Source: an uncultured Halieaceae bacterium (GTDB lineage: Bacteria; Pseudomonadota; Gammaproteobacteria; Pseudomonadales; Halieaceae). Taken from it: 64,000 nucleotides of DNA. A program made the translations under genes and the position numbers. A model generated the notes under the pieces. It was not told the origin of the DNA. It made no database searches and saw nothing but the letters and a program-made list of their open reading frames with translations. This document shows, in pieces, positions 23,140-31,135 of the stretch. The DNA lies in the NCBI GenBank assembly GCA_913031575.1, contig CAJWEV010000001.1, forward strand, positions 60,959 through 124,958. The letters are read 5' to 3'. Within the stretch, counting starts at the first letter, position 1, and each line of letters opens with the position of its first letter.

Positions 23140-24915
23140 ATGAAGACGTTAATTTCAAGTTTACAAGCGGCTAATAAAGTCCTATTGGGTCTTTTTTTAG
23201 TTGCCTTTTTAGCTGCCTGTGGAGGCGGTGGTGGTGGTAGTAATGAACCAGATCTCCCGTTAGATAGTGACGGCGATGGCGTGCCAGACTCGCTTGACGC
23301 ATTCCCAAATGATCCTAGTGAAACAACAGATACGGACGGAGATGGTGTAGGTGATAACGGGGACGCATTCCCTGATGATCCGGACGAGTCGGTGGACACC
23401 GATGAGGATGGCGTTGGAGATAATTCTGACAACTGCGTGGACACCGCTAACGACGACCAGACCGATAGCGATGCAAACGGTGAGGGCGACGCATGTGATG
23501 CAATGCCTGAAGCGTACTCGGCCATAGGATTCTTCGGTGACGAGGGAGCCAATGGCGTAAGTTATACAGGTCAAACCGCTCGTCAGGTCCTACAGATTGA
23601 GCTCGTTGACGCTATGGTAGGTTTAACAGAGCGTCCGGGAGAAGCTGCGGCTATCGAGAGCGAGCTGAAGTTCTTCATCACTGGCGATGGTGCCGATGCG
23701 ACCCCCCATAATTTCACTACGAAAGGCGGAGACCCTGTTATCCCAGGGCCAACGTATGGCGACATCAGCAGCGGCAAAAATCTAGATGGAAAAATTGCCG
23801 GCGGCAATGGCGAGGGAGGCGGTGAAACGGGCCGTCTCATCAATGGTGTTTTCTTTGGCTGGAATCAGGGAGTGGATTCAGACCCGCTGCCTATAGAGCT
23901 TGTTTATCAATGGATAGATGAACTTGCTGCGAATGCCTCCGATGGTGTGGAGCCAACGATTTCTGTCGATGGTGCGGCTGATCCAGTAGCCATTGGCACG
24001 CCAATGATTAGTGCTACAGGCCTGCATTATCGCCAGCTGATACAGAAATTCCTGTCAGTGGCAGTTAATTTCTCTCAAGGCACCAATGATTATCTGCGGG
24101 CTGATTTTGCCAACATGCTAGGCCAGGAGGGTACAAAGGCGTATTCCGCCGGTGCGCATGACTTTGACGAAGCCTTCGGTTACTACGGTGCTTCCAGAGA
24201 TATTAATGATTACACGGACGATGAAGCCGCTGGCAAAGGTGGGCGAGCAGAATACGGTAACGGCTACTACGACAGTAATGGCGATGGGCTTATCGATATC
24301 AGGAGCGAGTTCGTTTTCGGTCACGCTCAGAACTGTGCCAAGCGAGATCGACTCAAAGATGCTAACGGTGAAGCGTTCTATGACTTTTCAAAGACCGCTG
24401 CCGATGCATTCATCATCGGTCGTCGTATCTTACAAAATGCCGAGGAAGCGCAGGAGCTAACTGCTGCTGAAGATGCCGCGCTGCAAGCGCAAATCGAGGT
24501 AGCTTCTCTCGCGTGGGAGACATGTATTGCAGCAACCGTTATTCACTATATCAACGACGTGATAGCTGATATGGGTGATATGGTGCCCCCTGCTTACGCG
24601 GACCTAGACAACTTCACAAATCTAACCAAGCATTGGGGAGAGATGAAAGGTTTCGCTCTCGGTCTTCAGTTTAGCCCAGTGTCTCCGTTCCGAACTGCTG
24701 AAACTATTGGCGGTATTGATGGCACGGAGGCTCTTCGTCGAGTTTTGAGTCTGATGGGTGACGCACCTGTACTGGCCGACGGATCTCAAGGTGGCGTTGC
24801 GCCATCAGGAACAGCTGCGGAAGCACTTGCGGCCTATGAGGCGAAGCTGTTAGAGGCGCGGGACTTGATGGAAGAAGCATATGCTTTAAACCCAGATGCG
24901 GTCAGCATTTGGTAA
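23140..24915 (+). CDS. DUF4856 lipoprotein with thrombospondin-3-like repeats
   Basis: 591 residues. The start is ATG 23140, directly before a lipoprotein signal (AFLAAC, Cys27), and the long upstream open frame is rejected because it runs through the promoter. After a glycine stretch come three aspartate-rich calcium-binding-like repeats (about residues 40-125, DSDGDGVPDSLDAFPNDP and variants). The remainder is a DUF4856 domain with helical segments such as DEAFGYYGASRDIND and YDSNGDGLIDI. DUF4856 proteins are usually encoded beside imelysin-type lipoproteins, as here. The role is probably cell-surface iron handling, inferred from the Fur box and the receptor downstream. Confidence 0.85.
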   Translation: MKTLISSLQAANKVLLGLFLVAFLAACGGGGGGSNEPDLPLDSDGDGVPDSLDAFPNDPSETTDTDGDGVGDNGDAFPDDPDESVDTDEDGVGDNSDNCVDTANDDQTDSDANGEGDACDAMPEAYSAIGFFGDEGANGVSYTGQTARQVLQIELVDAMVGLTERPGEAAAIESELKFFITGDGADATPHNFTTKGGDPVIPGPTYGDISSGKNLDGKIAGGNGEGGGETGRLINGVFFGWNQGVDSDPLPIELVYQWIDELAANASDGVEPTISVDGAADPVAIGTPMISATGLHYRQLIQKFLSVAVNFSQGTNDYLRADFANMLGQEGTKAYSAGAHDFDEAFGYYGASRDINDYTDDEAAGKGGRAEYGNGYYDSNGDGLIDIRSEFVFGHAQNCAKRDRLKDANGEAFYDFSKTAADAFIIGRRILQNAEEAQELTAAEDAALQAQIEVASLAWETCIAATVIHYINDVIADMGDMVPPAYADLDNFTNLTKHWGEMKGFALGLQFSPVSPFRTAETIGGIDGTEALRRVLSLMGDAPVLADGSQGGVAPSGTAAEALAAYEAKLLEARDLMEEAYALNPDAVSIW

Positions 24916-24936
24916 ACTCTGAGTAACGTCAGAAAT

Positions 24937-24991
24937 GCGCTGCTGCCCAGCGCTTTTGATGCCGGTTTCAGATTCTGAGGCCGGCTTTTTT
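24937..24991 (+). terminator. two tandem hairpins with T-tracts between DUF4856 and imelysin genes
   Basis: GCGCT/AGCGC at 24937-24953 is followed by TTTT. GCCGG/CCGGC at 24961-24985, with an inner CAG/CTG pair, is followed by TTTTTT. This looks like an intrinsic terminator. Because the downstream genes lack an obvious separate promoter, it may act as a partial terminator that lowers their expression. Confidence 0.65.
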
Positions 24992-25014
24992 ACTCATCAA
25001 GGGGGTGTTTTTAA

Positions 25015-26304
25015 ATGATTTCACTATATACATCATTGCGGCGTGCAATTTTGCTTTGTGGTTTTAGCGCACTACTTATTGCTTGTTCAGATTCCGGTGG
25101 TGATCTGCCGGTCCCTGATTCATCGGTTTTAGATCCAGCTTCAGGTACTTCTGGACAGCAGCCGGAAGCCGAGGATAGCGCGCCGTCGGAGCAGAAGCTG
25201 CTGTTGGCCGTGGCTGAAGAAATTATTTTGCCTAACTATCTAGCACTAGAAGAGGCCGCTAATGATTTTATTGCGCCGAATGGGCCCTTGGAAGCCTATT
25301 GCGACCTTGGTCCGGAAGCTTTGACTGGAAATTCAGATTTTCATAACAGCTTTCATCAGCTTATAAATGCTGTGGAGGCGACAGAAATGCACGCCTTGGG
25401 CCCAGCAATGGCAAATGGAGCGCAGCTCCGAAATAAGATCTCCTCTTATCATGACGGCCCAGTCAGCAATTGTGGCATTGATGAGATCGCGATCCTCAAT
25501 GAGGCCGCGGGGTTTGATTTGAGTGAAAGGCCTGCTAATCAGCGTGGTATGGGTGCTCTAGATTATCTTCTCTTTAATAAAAGCTTGCAGCACAGCTGTC
25601 CGCCTCAAGCATCGACTACCTCTGACTGGAACGATTTACCGGAGTCTGCGCGGTTTGAGGCGCGGTGCGCAGCAGCAAAATTACTGTCCGCAGATTTAGC
25701 GAATGCGGCGTCGTCACTTCATGATGCTTGGCACCCTGATGAAGGGGACTTTATTACTGAGTTTACGGAGGAGGCAACGGTTGGTCAGAATTTTCAGTCA
25801 CTAACCGACGCGATGTTCTTTTTAGAGGAAGGTGCCAAGGACGCTAAATTAGGGAATCCGCTGGGCATTGTAGCTGCTTGCTCTTCCACGACCTGTCCTA
25901 ACATGATCCAGTTCCCACACAGCAAGTTGTCTCTCGCCGCGGTTGATGCGAATGTGATCTCGTTTCAAGCTCTTTTCGACGTGAATGATGAAACGGGATT
26001 CGATGTGATAATCGCCGAGCGAGGATTTGAGGAAGTAAGCCAGCGGTTTATAGAGAATACTCAAGTCGCACGGTCGTACATGGAAACGATTGAGACGGAT
26101 CTCAATGGGCAGGTTGATCTTGTGGAAAACGGCGCTGAGGCCGACTGCATGAATGCCGCTGCAAACCCGGATGTTGCGTCAGAAGGGTTGCCCACGTGCA
26201 CCTTGTACGGGCTCATCAAGCGAGTTGTTGACGATATGAAGATCGACTTTGTCACTATTCTCAATGTCAATCTGCCCGGAGGCACTCGTGCAGACAATGA
26301 TTAA
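25015..26304 (+). CDS. imelysin-family lipoprotein
   Basis: 429 residues, with a lipoprotein signal (ALLIAC, Cys24) and an AAGGGGG ribosome site. A polar linker is followed by an imelysin-like helical domain: EEIILPNYLALEEAANDF, then RGMGALDYLLFN, the family's conserved GxxAxxYLLF-type block. Imelysins (IrpA, ICMP, EfeO-related) are iron-regulated periplasmic or surface proteins thought to bind iron. Most bacterial members lack peptidase activity. Its end overlaps the receptor start by eight bases, so expression is coupled. It probably delivers or captures iron for the TonB-dependent receptor; the exact ligand is unknown. Confidence 0.85.
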   Translation: MISLYTSLRRAILLCGFSALLIACSDSGGDLPVPDSSVLDPASGTSGQQPEAEDSAPSEQKLLLAVAEEIILPNYLALEEAANDFIAPNGPLEAYCDLGPEALTGNSDFHNSFHQLINAVEATEMHALGPAMANGAQLRNKISSYHDGPVSNCGIDEIAILNEAAGFDLSERPANQRGMGALDYLLFNKSLQHSCPPQASTTSDWNDLPESARFEARCAAAKLLSADLANAASSLHDAWHPDEGDFITEFTEEATVGQNFQSLTDAMFFLEEGAKDAKLGNPLGIVAACSSTTCPNMIQFPHSKLSLAAVDANVISFQALFDVNDETGFDVIIAERGFEEVSQRFIENTQVARSYMETIETDLNGQVDLVENGAEADCMNAAANPDVASEGLPTCTLYGLIKRVVDDMKIDFVTILNVNLPGGTRADND

Positions 26305-28483
26305 CCTTCGGTTAAAAGCAGGCTCCTGGAAGGCCCTTGGTTGTTTGATTTATTTTGCCGCGGGTGCTTCTCAAGCAGAAGGGCTCACTTCTGCGGGTGT
26401 GTCAGTCTTAGAGGAAGTGGTAGTCGTAGGTGTCGAAACTGACCTGCAAGATATATCCGGATCTGTTGCCATTTTAGATGAAGAGGATCTTGATGCGTTT
26501 GATTATGTCGATCTTGGTAAATTGCTCAGCGCAGTGCCCGGAGTATACGTAAGGGGTGAGGACGGCTTTGGTTTGCGACCCAATATTGGTATCCGAGGGG
26601 CGGCAGCTGAGCGCAGTCAAAAGATAACGCTAATGAAAGATGGCGTGCTGATCACACCAGCACCCTACTCTGCCCCTGCTGCCTATTATGTGCCCAATGT
26701 GAGTCGTATAGCCGCTGTCGAGGTTTTGAAGGGTCCCGCAGCGATTCGGTATGGGCCACATACAGTGGGCGGCGCAATCAATTTCCTTAGCCCCAATATC
26801 CCCGAGGAAAGTGTGTCAAAGCTTGACATCAGTGCCGGTAGTTACGGCTTTCAGAAGCTTCAACTTAGCACTGCTGGCAGCCGAGGTTCTATAGGTTATT
26901 TTGTCGACGGGCTAAGTTACTCCAGCGATGGATTTAAGGACTTAGACGGGGGTGGACACACTGGTTTTGAGCGCACTGATATTGGTGGGAAGATCCAATA
27001 TATCCCTGCAGACTCGCAGCGCGAGCAAGTTCTTACCGTAAGTATCGATATCGGCAATGAGCGGGCTAATGAAACGTACTTGGGGCTGACCGACGCGGAC
27101 ATTGTTCAAGATTCAAACAGACGTTATCGAGCCTCCCAACTGGATCGCTTTGAAAGTGAACATGCCAGCATTATTTTCAACTACGGGGTCGCGTTAACTG
27201 ACGCATCACGAATTAACCTCAAGGCCTATTACACAGAGTTTGACCGATCATGGAATAAACTTGACGGATTTGAGCAAGGCCCCAGTTTGCAGGAGGTGCT
27301 GTCGTCACCAAACTTATATTCCCTTGAGTATTACTTACTTACTGGAGAAAGGGACAGTGACTCTTTGCCCACGGACTTTCTTGACGTTACGAATAATGAC
27401 CGTCAATACGAGACCAGAGGCTTTCAAGCTTTTTATGAGCGGTCAGATCAGTGGTCCTCATGGTTAATTCGGACTCAGCTAGGTGTAAGAGCCCATAAGG
27501 ACCAAGTAAGGCGACTTCATTCCCCTATGTCTTACGCAATGACAGACGGGATGATGGTAGAGCAGTATGGCAGAGATGCGAAAGTCGAAAACTATGCGGT
27601 AACCGATGCGTTATCTAGTTTTACCTCCATAGCTTTGAGTCGCGGTGCTTTGACATTTGAAGTCGGGGCTAGGAATGAAAATATCGATGGCCGATTGACA
27701 AACTTTTTAGTTGACACAAAAAGAGAGAGCAATCAGTCGATAACGACACCCTCATTTTCATTCCGGTACCAAAGTGATCTCGGATTCTCGCTATTTGGTG
27801 GGGTACATAAAGGGTTCTCGCCAGCGGGACCCGGGGCTTCGGCAGACGCTGAAGAAAGTATAAACCTCGAACTTGGTTTGAGAGCAGCAGTAAACGACCT
27901 GGATGCAGAAATTATCTTTTTTCAGAGTGATTACGAGAACTTATTGGGGCGATGCAGAGTAAGTGATCAAAATTGTACTCCAGGAGACGAATTCAACGGC
28001 GGCAACGTTATGACAGAGGGCGTGGAGTTTAGCGCGAGTCTCTCAAGATCAGTCTTGGATGGGCTAGTTGCCACGGGCAGTGTTAGCTACACATACACCG
28101 ATGCAATTTTTGAGTCGTCGTTTTTCTCAAACTACATAGCGTGGGGAATTGTTCAAAAAGGCGATCAGTTACCATACATCCCTGAGCATAGCGGTGTCGC
28201 AAGCTTGAGTTTTGAATCTGAAGTGTGGTCATTTGGCGGATCGGTAAAATTCCAAGAGACCATGAGGGAAGTCGCTGGATCGTCTCCCATTGAGGATAGT
28301 TTGCATGCTGATGGATTTGTTATTTTTGATCTAACCGCCCGTTACACCCTTTCGTCGAATGTTGAGCTACAAGTTGTGGCTAAGAATGTGACTAATGAAG
28401 CTCCAATCGCCTCGCACCGTCCTTTTGGCGCTAGGCCGGAGATGCCACGAACTTTAATTGGACGGGTCATTTACGAGTTTTAA
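26297..28483 (+). CDS. TonB-dependent receptor, FecA-like
   Basis: 728 residues from ATG 26297, which overlaps the imelysin stop; an upstream in-frame ATG is less likely. The signal peptide ends near AGASQA. The TonB-box region is EEVVVVG. The plug contains PNIGIRGAAAERSQKITLM and VEVLKGPAAIRYGPHTVGGAINF, and the barrel ends in phenylalanine (VIYEF). The plug resembles ferric dicitrate receptor FecA and related siderophore receptors. It imports an iron complex across the outer membrane using TonB energy. There is no N-terminal signalling domain or FecI/FecR pair, so regulation is through Fur alone. The ligand is not predictable. Confidence 0.92.
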   Translation: MINLRLKAGSWKALGCLIYFAAGASQAEGLTSAGVSVLEEVVVVGVETDLQDISGSVAILDEEDLDAFDYVDLGKLLSAVPGVYVRGEDGFGLRPNIGIRGAAAERSQKITLMKDGVLITPAPYSAPAAYYVPNVSRIAAVEVLKGPAAIRYGPHTVGGAINFLSPNIPEESVSKLDISAGSYGFQKLQLSTAGSRGSIGYFVDGLSYSSDGFKDLDGGGHTGFERTDIGGKIQYIPADSQREQVLTVSIDIGNERANETYLGLTDADIVQDSNRRYRASQLDRFESEHASIIFNYGVALTDASRINLKAYYTEFDRSWNKLDGFEQGPSLQEVLSSPNLYSLEYYLLTGERDSDSLPTDFLDVTNNDRQYETRGFQAFYERSDQWSSWLIRTQLGVRAHKDQVRRLHSPMSYAMTDGMMVEQYGRDAKVENYAVTDALSSFTSIALSRGALTFEVGARNENIDGRLTNFLVDTKRESNQSITTPSFSFRYQSDLGFSLFGGVHKGFSPAGPGASADAEESINLELGLRAAVNDLDAEIIFFQSDYENLLGRCRVSDQNCTPGDEFNGGNVMTEGVEFSASLSRSVLDGLVATGSVSYTYTDAIFESSFFSNYIAWGIVQKGDQLPYIPEHSGVASLSFESEVWSFGGSVKFQETMREVAGSSPIEDSLHADGFVIFDLTARYTLSSNVELQVVAKNVTNEAPIASHRPFGARPEMPRTLIGRVIYEF

Positions 28484-28489
28484 GAGCCA

Positions 28490-29395
28490 GTGATTGACAT
28501 TACTCAGTTTTTTAATGGTGCCACTAGCCCCGTTTTTTATTTTACAGATGTAGGGTCCCGTTTATTTTGGTTGCACTGGGTGACGGCTGCTCTTTGTGTT
28601 TATGTAGTAGTCAACTCATACGCGGCTACAGAGCGGCAAGGTGTAGTGAGGCATCTTACCGACCGGAATTATTGGTTTAATCGCTCTACGGCCACAGACT
28701 ACGGCCTGATGTGTCTAAATGCCGGTCTAAGAACATCATTGTGGTTTCCGCTAATTGGCTCGCAGTTGGTGGGCACGCTGGTAGTAGCGAGAGCGCTAAG
28801 GGATTACTTCGGTTTCCCAGAGCCAGTTATGTGGGACCCAGTCACACTCACTGTTCTGTACACATTTATTTATTTTTTGGTGGATGATTTCTCTCGGTTT
28901 GCGCTTCATGTCGCGATGCACAGGGTGCCGTTTCTGTGGCGGTTACATCGCACGCATCACTCAGCGACGACCCTGACGCCCTTTACGGTGTTTAGGGTTC
29001 ACCCTATCGAGAGCGGCATCTACTTTTTCAGAGCATTCATGACTTTCAGTTTGGTTACGGGTGTGTTCGTCTGGTTCTTTGGGCGTCATCTATCGATTAT
29101 TGATGTGGTGGGTGTCAATGCAATTGGCTTTATCGCCAATGCAGCTTTTGCTAATTTACGGCACTCTCATGTCTGGGTGAGCTTCGGGAGATTGGAGCAC
29201 TTTTTTGTTAGCCCGGCACAACACCAATTGCATCACTCAATGAGTATTCGTCGAGGAAATTACGGCAGTGTCCTATCTCTATGGGACAGATTGGCGGGAA
29301 CCCTAGAGCTTAGTGGTAAACGTCGCACATTGAGCTTTGGTTTGACGATTGATGATGAAGGCGCCCGCGGCGTCCCCAAAGTTATCGCGCAATAA
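28490..29395 (+). CDS. sterol desaturase/fatty acid hydroxylase superfamily protein
   Basis: 301 residues from GTG 28490, six bases after the receptor stop. It has several membrane helices and the di-iron histidine clusters of this superfamily: HVAMHRVP, HRTHHSA, and HSHVW with HQLHHS. These bind two irons and oxidise C-H bonds of lipids, sterols or carotenoids at the inner membrane. It is the last gene of the Fur-controlled operon, an unusual place for such an enzyme. It may modify a lipid or a lipophilic siderophore, but that is inference. Confidence 0.88.
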   Translation: MIDITQFFNGATSPVFYFTDVGSRLFWLHWVTAALCVYVVVNSYAATERQGVVRHLTDRNYWFNRSTATDYGLMCLNAGLRTSLWFPLIGSQLVGTLVVARALRDYFGFPEPVMWDPVTLTVLYTFIYFLVDDFSRFALHVAMHRVPFLWRLHRTHHSATTLTPFTVFRVHPIESGIYFFRAFMTFSLVTGVFVWFFGRHLSIIDVVGVNAIGFIANAAFANLRHSHVWVSFGRLEHFFVSPAQHQLHHSMSIRRGNYGSVLSLWDRLAGTLELSGKRRTLSFGLTIDDEGARGVPKVIAQ

Positions 29396-29446
29396 CTGTC
29401 TAAAAGTCTTCCGTCGCGAGAGGTTGGCTAAATCTTTCGTGTGATC

Positions 29447-29545
29447 TCAAGGCCCATAAATCCAATGGAAGCTCTGCACGAATATCACCAAGACAAGAAG
29501 CGTCAGCGCGATCGTCGCAATTGATCGGATTATTGAATTCAACAT
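29447..29545 (-). CDS. 32-residue iron-regulated membrane peptide
   Basis: ATG 29545 opens a 32-codon frame with AAGGA six bases upstream. The product begins MLNSIIRSIATIALTLLVL, continues hydrophobic to FVQSF and ends HWIYGP: one membrane helix with a positive N-terminal residue. A near-consensus Fur box lies just upstream at 29581-29599, so iron repression is expected. I know no family name. Similar tiny single-helix proteins often assist transport or redox complexes. It converges on the hydroxylase gene. Confidence 0.6.
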   Translation of the reverse strand: MLNSIIRSIATIALTLLVLVIFVQSFHWIYGP

Positions 29546-29580
29546 ATCGATCCTTGTGAATATCAACTCGACAGTTTATT

Positions 29581-29599
29581 GCAAATGATAATCATTATC
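29581..29599. promoter_or_regulatory. Fur box, near-consensus, between divergent genes
   Basis: GCAAATGATAATCATTATC matches the 19-base Fur consensus at 17 positions, the best site in the window. On the plus strand a TTGCAA (29579) and TATATC (29601) pair flanks it as a promoter. On the minus strand TAAACT at 29573-29578 is a candidate -10. It can control both the 32-residue peptide to the left and the hypothetical gene to the right. Confidence 0.88.
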
Positions 29600-29712
29600 A
29601 TATATCATCTATACCGATACGCAAGTGGCTATGCCTCTTGTGTCACCATCTCCGATTGCATTGTGAGGTGCTATCGCGGTCTACAGGGGTGACCGCTTTT
29701 CGGGAGTTCCTC

Positions 29713-30198
29713 ATGCAAAAGTTTGTTATCTGTGGTCGCCCACAAACATCGTTGATCGAGCAAGGTCTTGGTCTTTGCGAACGGCACTACCATGAATACT
29801 GGTATTCACCTCGAAAAGCCAACGAGCGCTGGATAACGACGATGAATAGTCTCGAGCGTACATTTGAAGTGGGGGGTGATCTGGATGTCGATTCCGTAGC
29901 TCTGAGCTTTCAAATGGCCAGAATTTCACTCCTACGTTATAGGCACAGCTATGCTGACCTAGAGCTCTTTTATGTTACGGCTCTGCTACTAATCGACCTG
30001 CTTGGGGAGAAGGAAAACCCGAAGACTGCTTTCACCGTTTTGCTGGAGGCATTGTATGTGTTTAGTGATATCAGCGAGTCGGCCGACACCCACCCTGACA
30101 CCATAGAACATCTCGAGTGTAAATTGGTTCAAGAGGCAACTGAGATCAGCCGCAAATACGGCAAGAAGCCCCTTCTTCGATTGGTCCATAGCACCTGA
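29713..30198 (+). CDS. hypothetical protein, Fur-box controlled
   Basis: 161 residues from ATG 29713, which has GGGAG six bases upstream; the earlier TTG in the same frame is not needed. The sequence is soluble, mostly helical and cysteine-containing at the N terminus (CGRPQTS, LGLCERHYHEYW). I recognise no domain and no signal peptide. The Fur box at 29581-29599 lies about 115 bases upstream, so it is probably made under iron limitation. Its last codons overlap, in another frame, a DUF1826-like coding remnant. Confidence 0.6.
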   Translation: MQKFVICGRPQTSLIEQGLGLCERHYHEYWYSPRKANERWITTMNSLERTFEVGGDLDVDSVALSFQMARISLLRYRHSYADLELFYVTALLLIDLLGEKENPKTAFTVLLEALYVFSDISESADTHPDTIEHLECKLVQEATEISRKYGKKPLLRLVHST

Positions 30199-30394
30199 TA
30201 GTGAACCCAGTCTGACCGAGTTCCGTGTCTGGGAGCCTGGCGATATTGAAGCACTAGAGAATAGCGCTGTTGCACTGCTTAAGGGCGAGTCTTGGGAAGG
30301 GAATGCAGAATGTAGTTCGGTGCATCGCTCCCTTAGCATTTCAGAAGGGCGCAAGCGACTCGTACTTACTATTGATTTTGGCGACAGAAATTAA
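30167..30394 (+). pseudogene. C-terminal remnant of a DUF1826 protein
   Basis: In the +1 frame relative to the preceding gene, an open stretch runs to TAA 30394 without a usable start; it is closed upstream by TAG near 30100. It contains VALLKGESWEGN, SSVHRSLSISEG and RLVLTIDF, which match the characteristic end of DUF1826 proteins (ALLKGE..., VHRSP, LLTLDF). About 65 residues remain and the N-terminal two-thirds are missing. DUF1826 genes are known from metal (especially zinc) homeostasis neighbourhoods. Either the hypothetical gene replaced most of it or a deletion fused the two. Confidence 0.55.
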
Positions 30395-30876
30395 TGCATC
30401 AGCTCCGCGGGAATGACTGGCTCGTTCTGGATATATAGGCGCTCAATGCTTGCTTGGCGTTTTGGGCACGCCATAGACTGACACCACATACAAAGCCATT
30501 TGGCGTTGCGGCCTGAGGGGCAGTCGGAAAGACTTGGAATGGCGGTCACTTGATGTTGCACGCAATTCAACAGATCTCGAATGAGCTCTTGATAGCCCCA
30601 TCGACCCATTACGATGACAAGCAAGTTGGTGCTCTCAACGAGACGCATTGCCCAGTGCCATGAAGGCTGTTCCGTCCTCATCAGCTGGTGGTGCGCCACC
30701 TGAAACGCACAGCCAAGCTCATTGAACGCATCGATTTCGGACTCATGCTTGAGCAATACACTGCCAACTCGCATGGATGATTTCCACAATGAATCAGCAC
30801 TTTGCTCAGTTCGGCAAAGCACGCGCAACTCGGCTTTCTCCATAAAAGACGGATTAAAAAATGAAGTTGTTGTCAT
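30391..30876 (-). CDS. hypothetical protein with Fur box upstream
   Basis: 161 residues from ATG 30876, with no clear ribosome site; M12 is an alternative start. No signal peptide or membrane helix is evident. A cysteine-rich patch, WLCMWCQSMACPK, near residues 128-140 could bind a metal. I recognise no family. A Fur-like box at 30925-30943 is about 50 bases upstream on the correct side. The gene's stop overlaps the end of the DUF1826 remnant on the other strand. A role in iron or redox stress is suggested by regulation only. Confidence 0.6.
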   Translation of the reverse strand: MTTTSFFNPSFMEKAELRVLCRTEQSADSLWKSSMRVGSVLLKHESEIDAFNELGCAFQVAHHQLMRTEQPSWHWAMRLVESTNLLVIVMGRWGYQELIRDLLNCVQHQVTAIPSLSDCPSGRNAKWLCMWCQSMACPKRQASIERLYIQNEPVIPAELMH

Positions 30877-30924
30877 CGTTCAGATATTGGTCCACTTTGA
30901 CCGTGAATTTAATGGCTTTTTAAT

Positions 30925-30943
30925 GATAATGCAACTCATTCTC
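30925..30943. promoter_or_regulatory. Fur-like box upstream of the 30.4-30.9 kb hypothetical gene
   Basis: GATAATGCAACTCATTCTC matches the Fur consensus at 15 of 19 positions, with the left half-site intact and the right half-site changed at one base in addition to the centre. It lies 49 bases before the minus-strand ATG at 30876. No plus-strand gene follows within a normal distance, so the minus gene is the likely target. Confidence 0.7.
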
Positions 30944-31135
30944 ATTTAAGATTCGCGTGACACTTGCTTTGGTAATCAAAGGCGCGCGGTCAGCCAGGCC
31001 GCTCGATTGGCATGTCGCGCACAATTCTTTACTCTCTGCGTTCTGGTGCGAGCACAGTCGTCGCGGGCGCTTCCGGTGCATTACCGGCTCTGATTGGGAA
31101 GACTCGAAGCTCGGTTCTTTAACTGGCCTAGTTCA

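Noticed and set aside
23082..23574. Minus-strand frames over the aspartate repeats
   Set aside because: These are antisense mirrors of the repetitive D-rich coding sequence; their proline/serine-rich composition comes from the repeats.
29989..30354. Minus-strand frame of 121 codons over the hypothetical and DUF1826 remnant
   Set aside because: Low-complexity serine/leucine composition, no ribosome site and antisense to better-supported coding on the plus strand.
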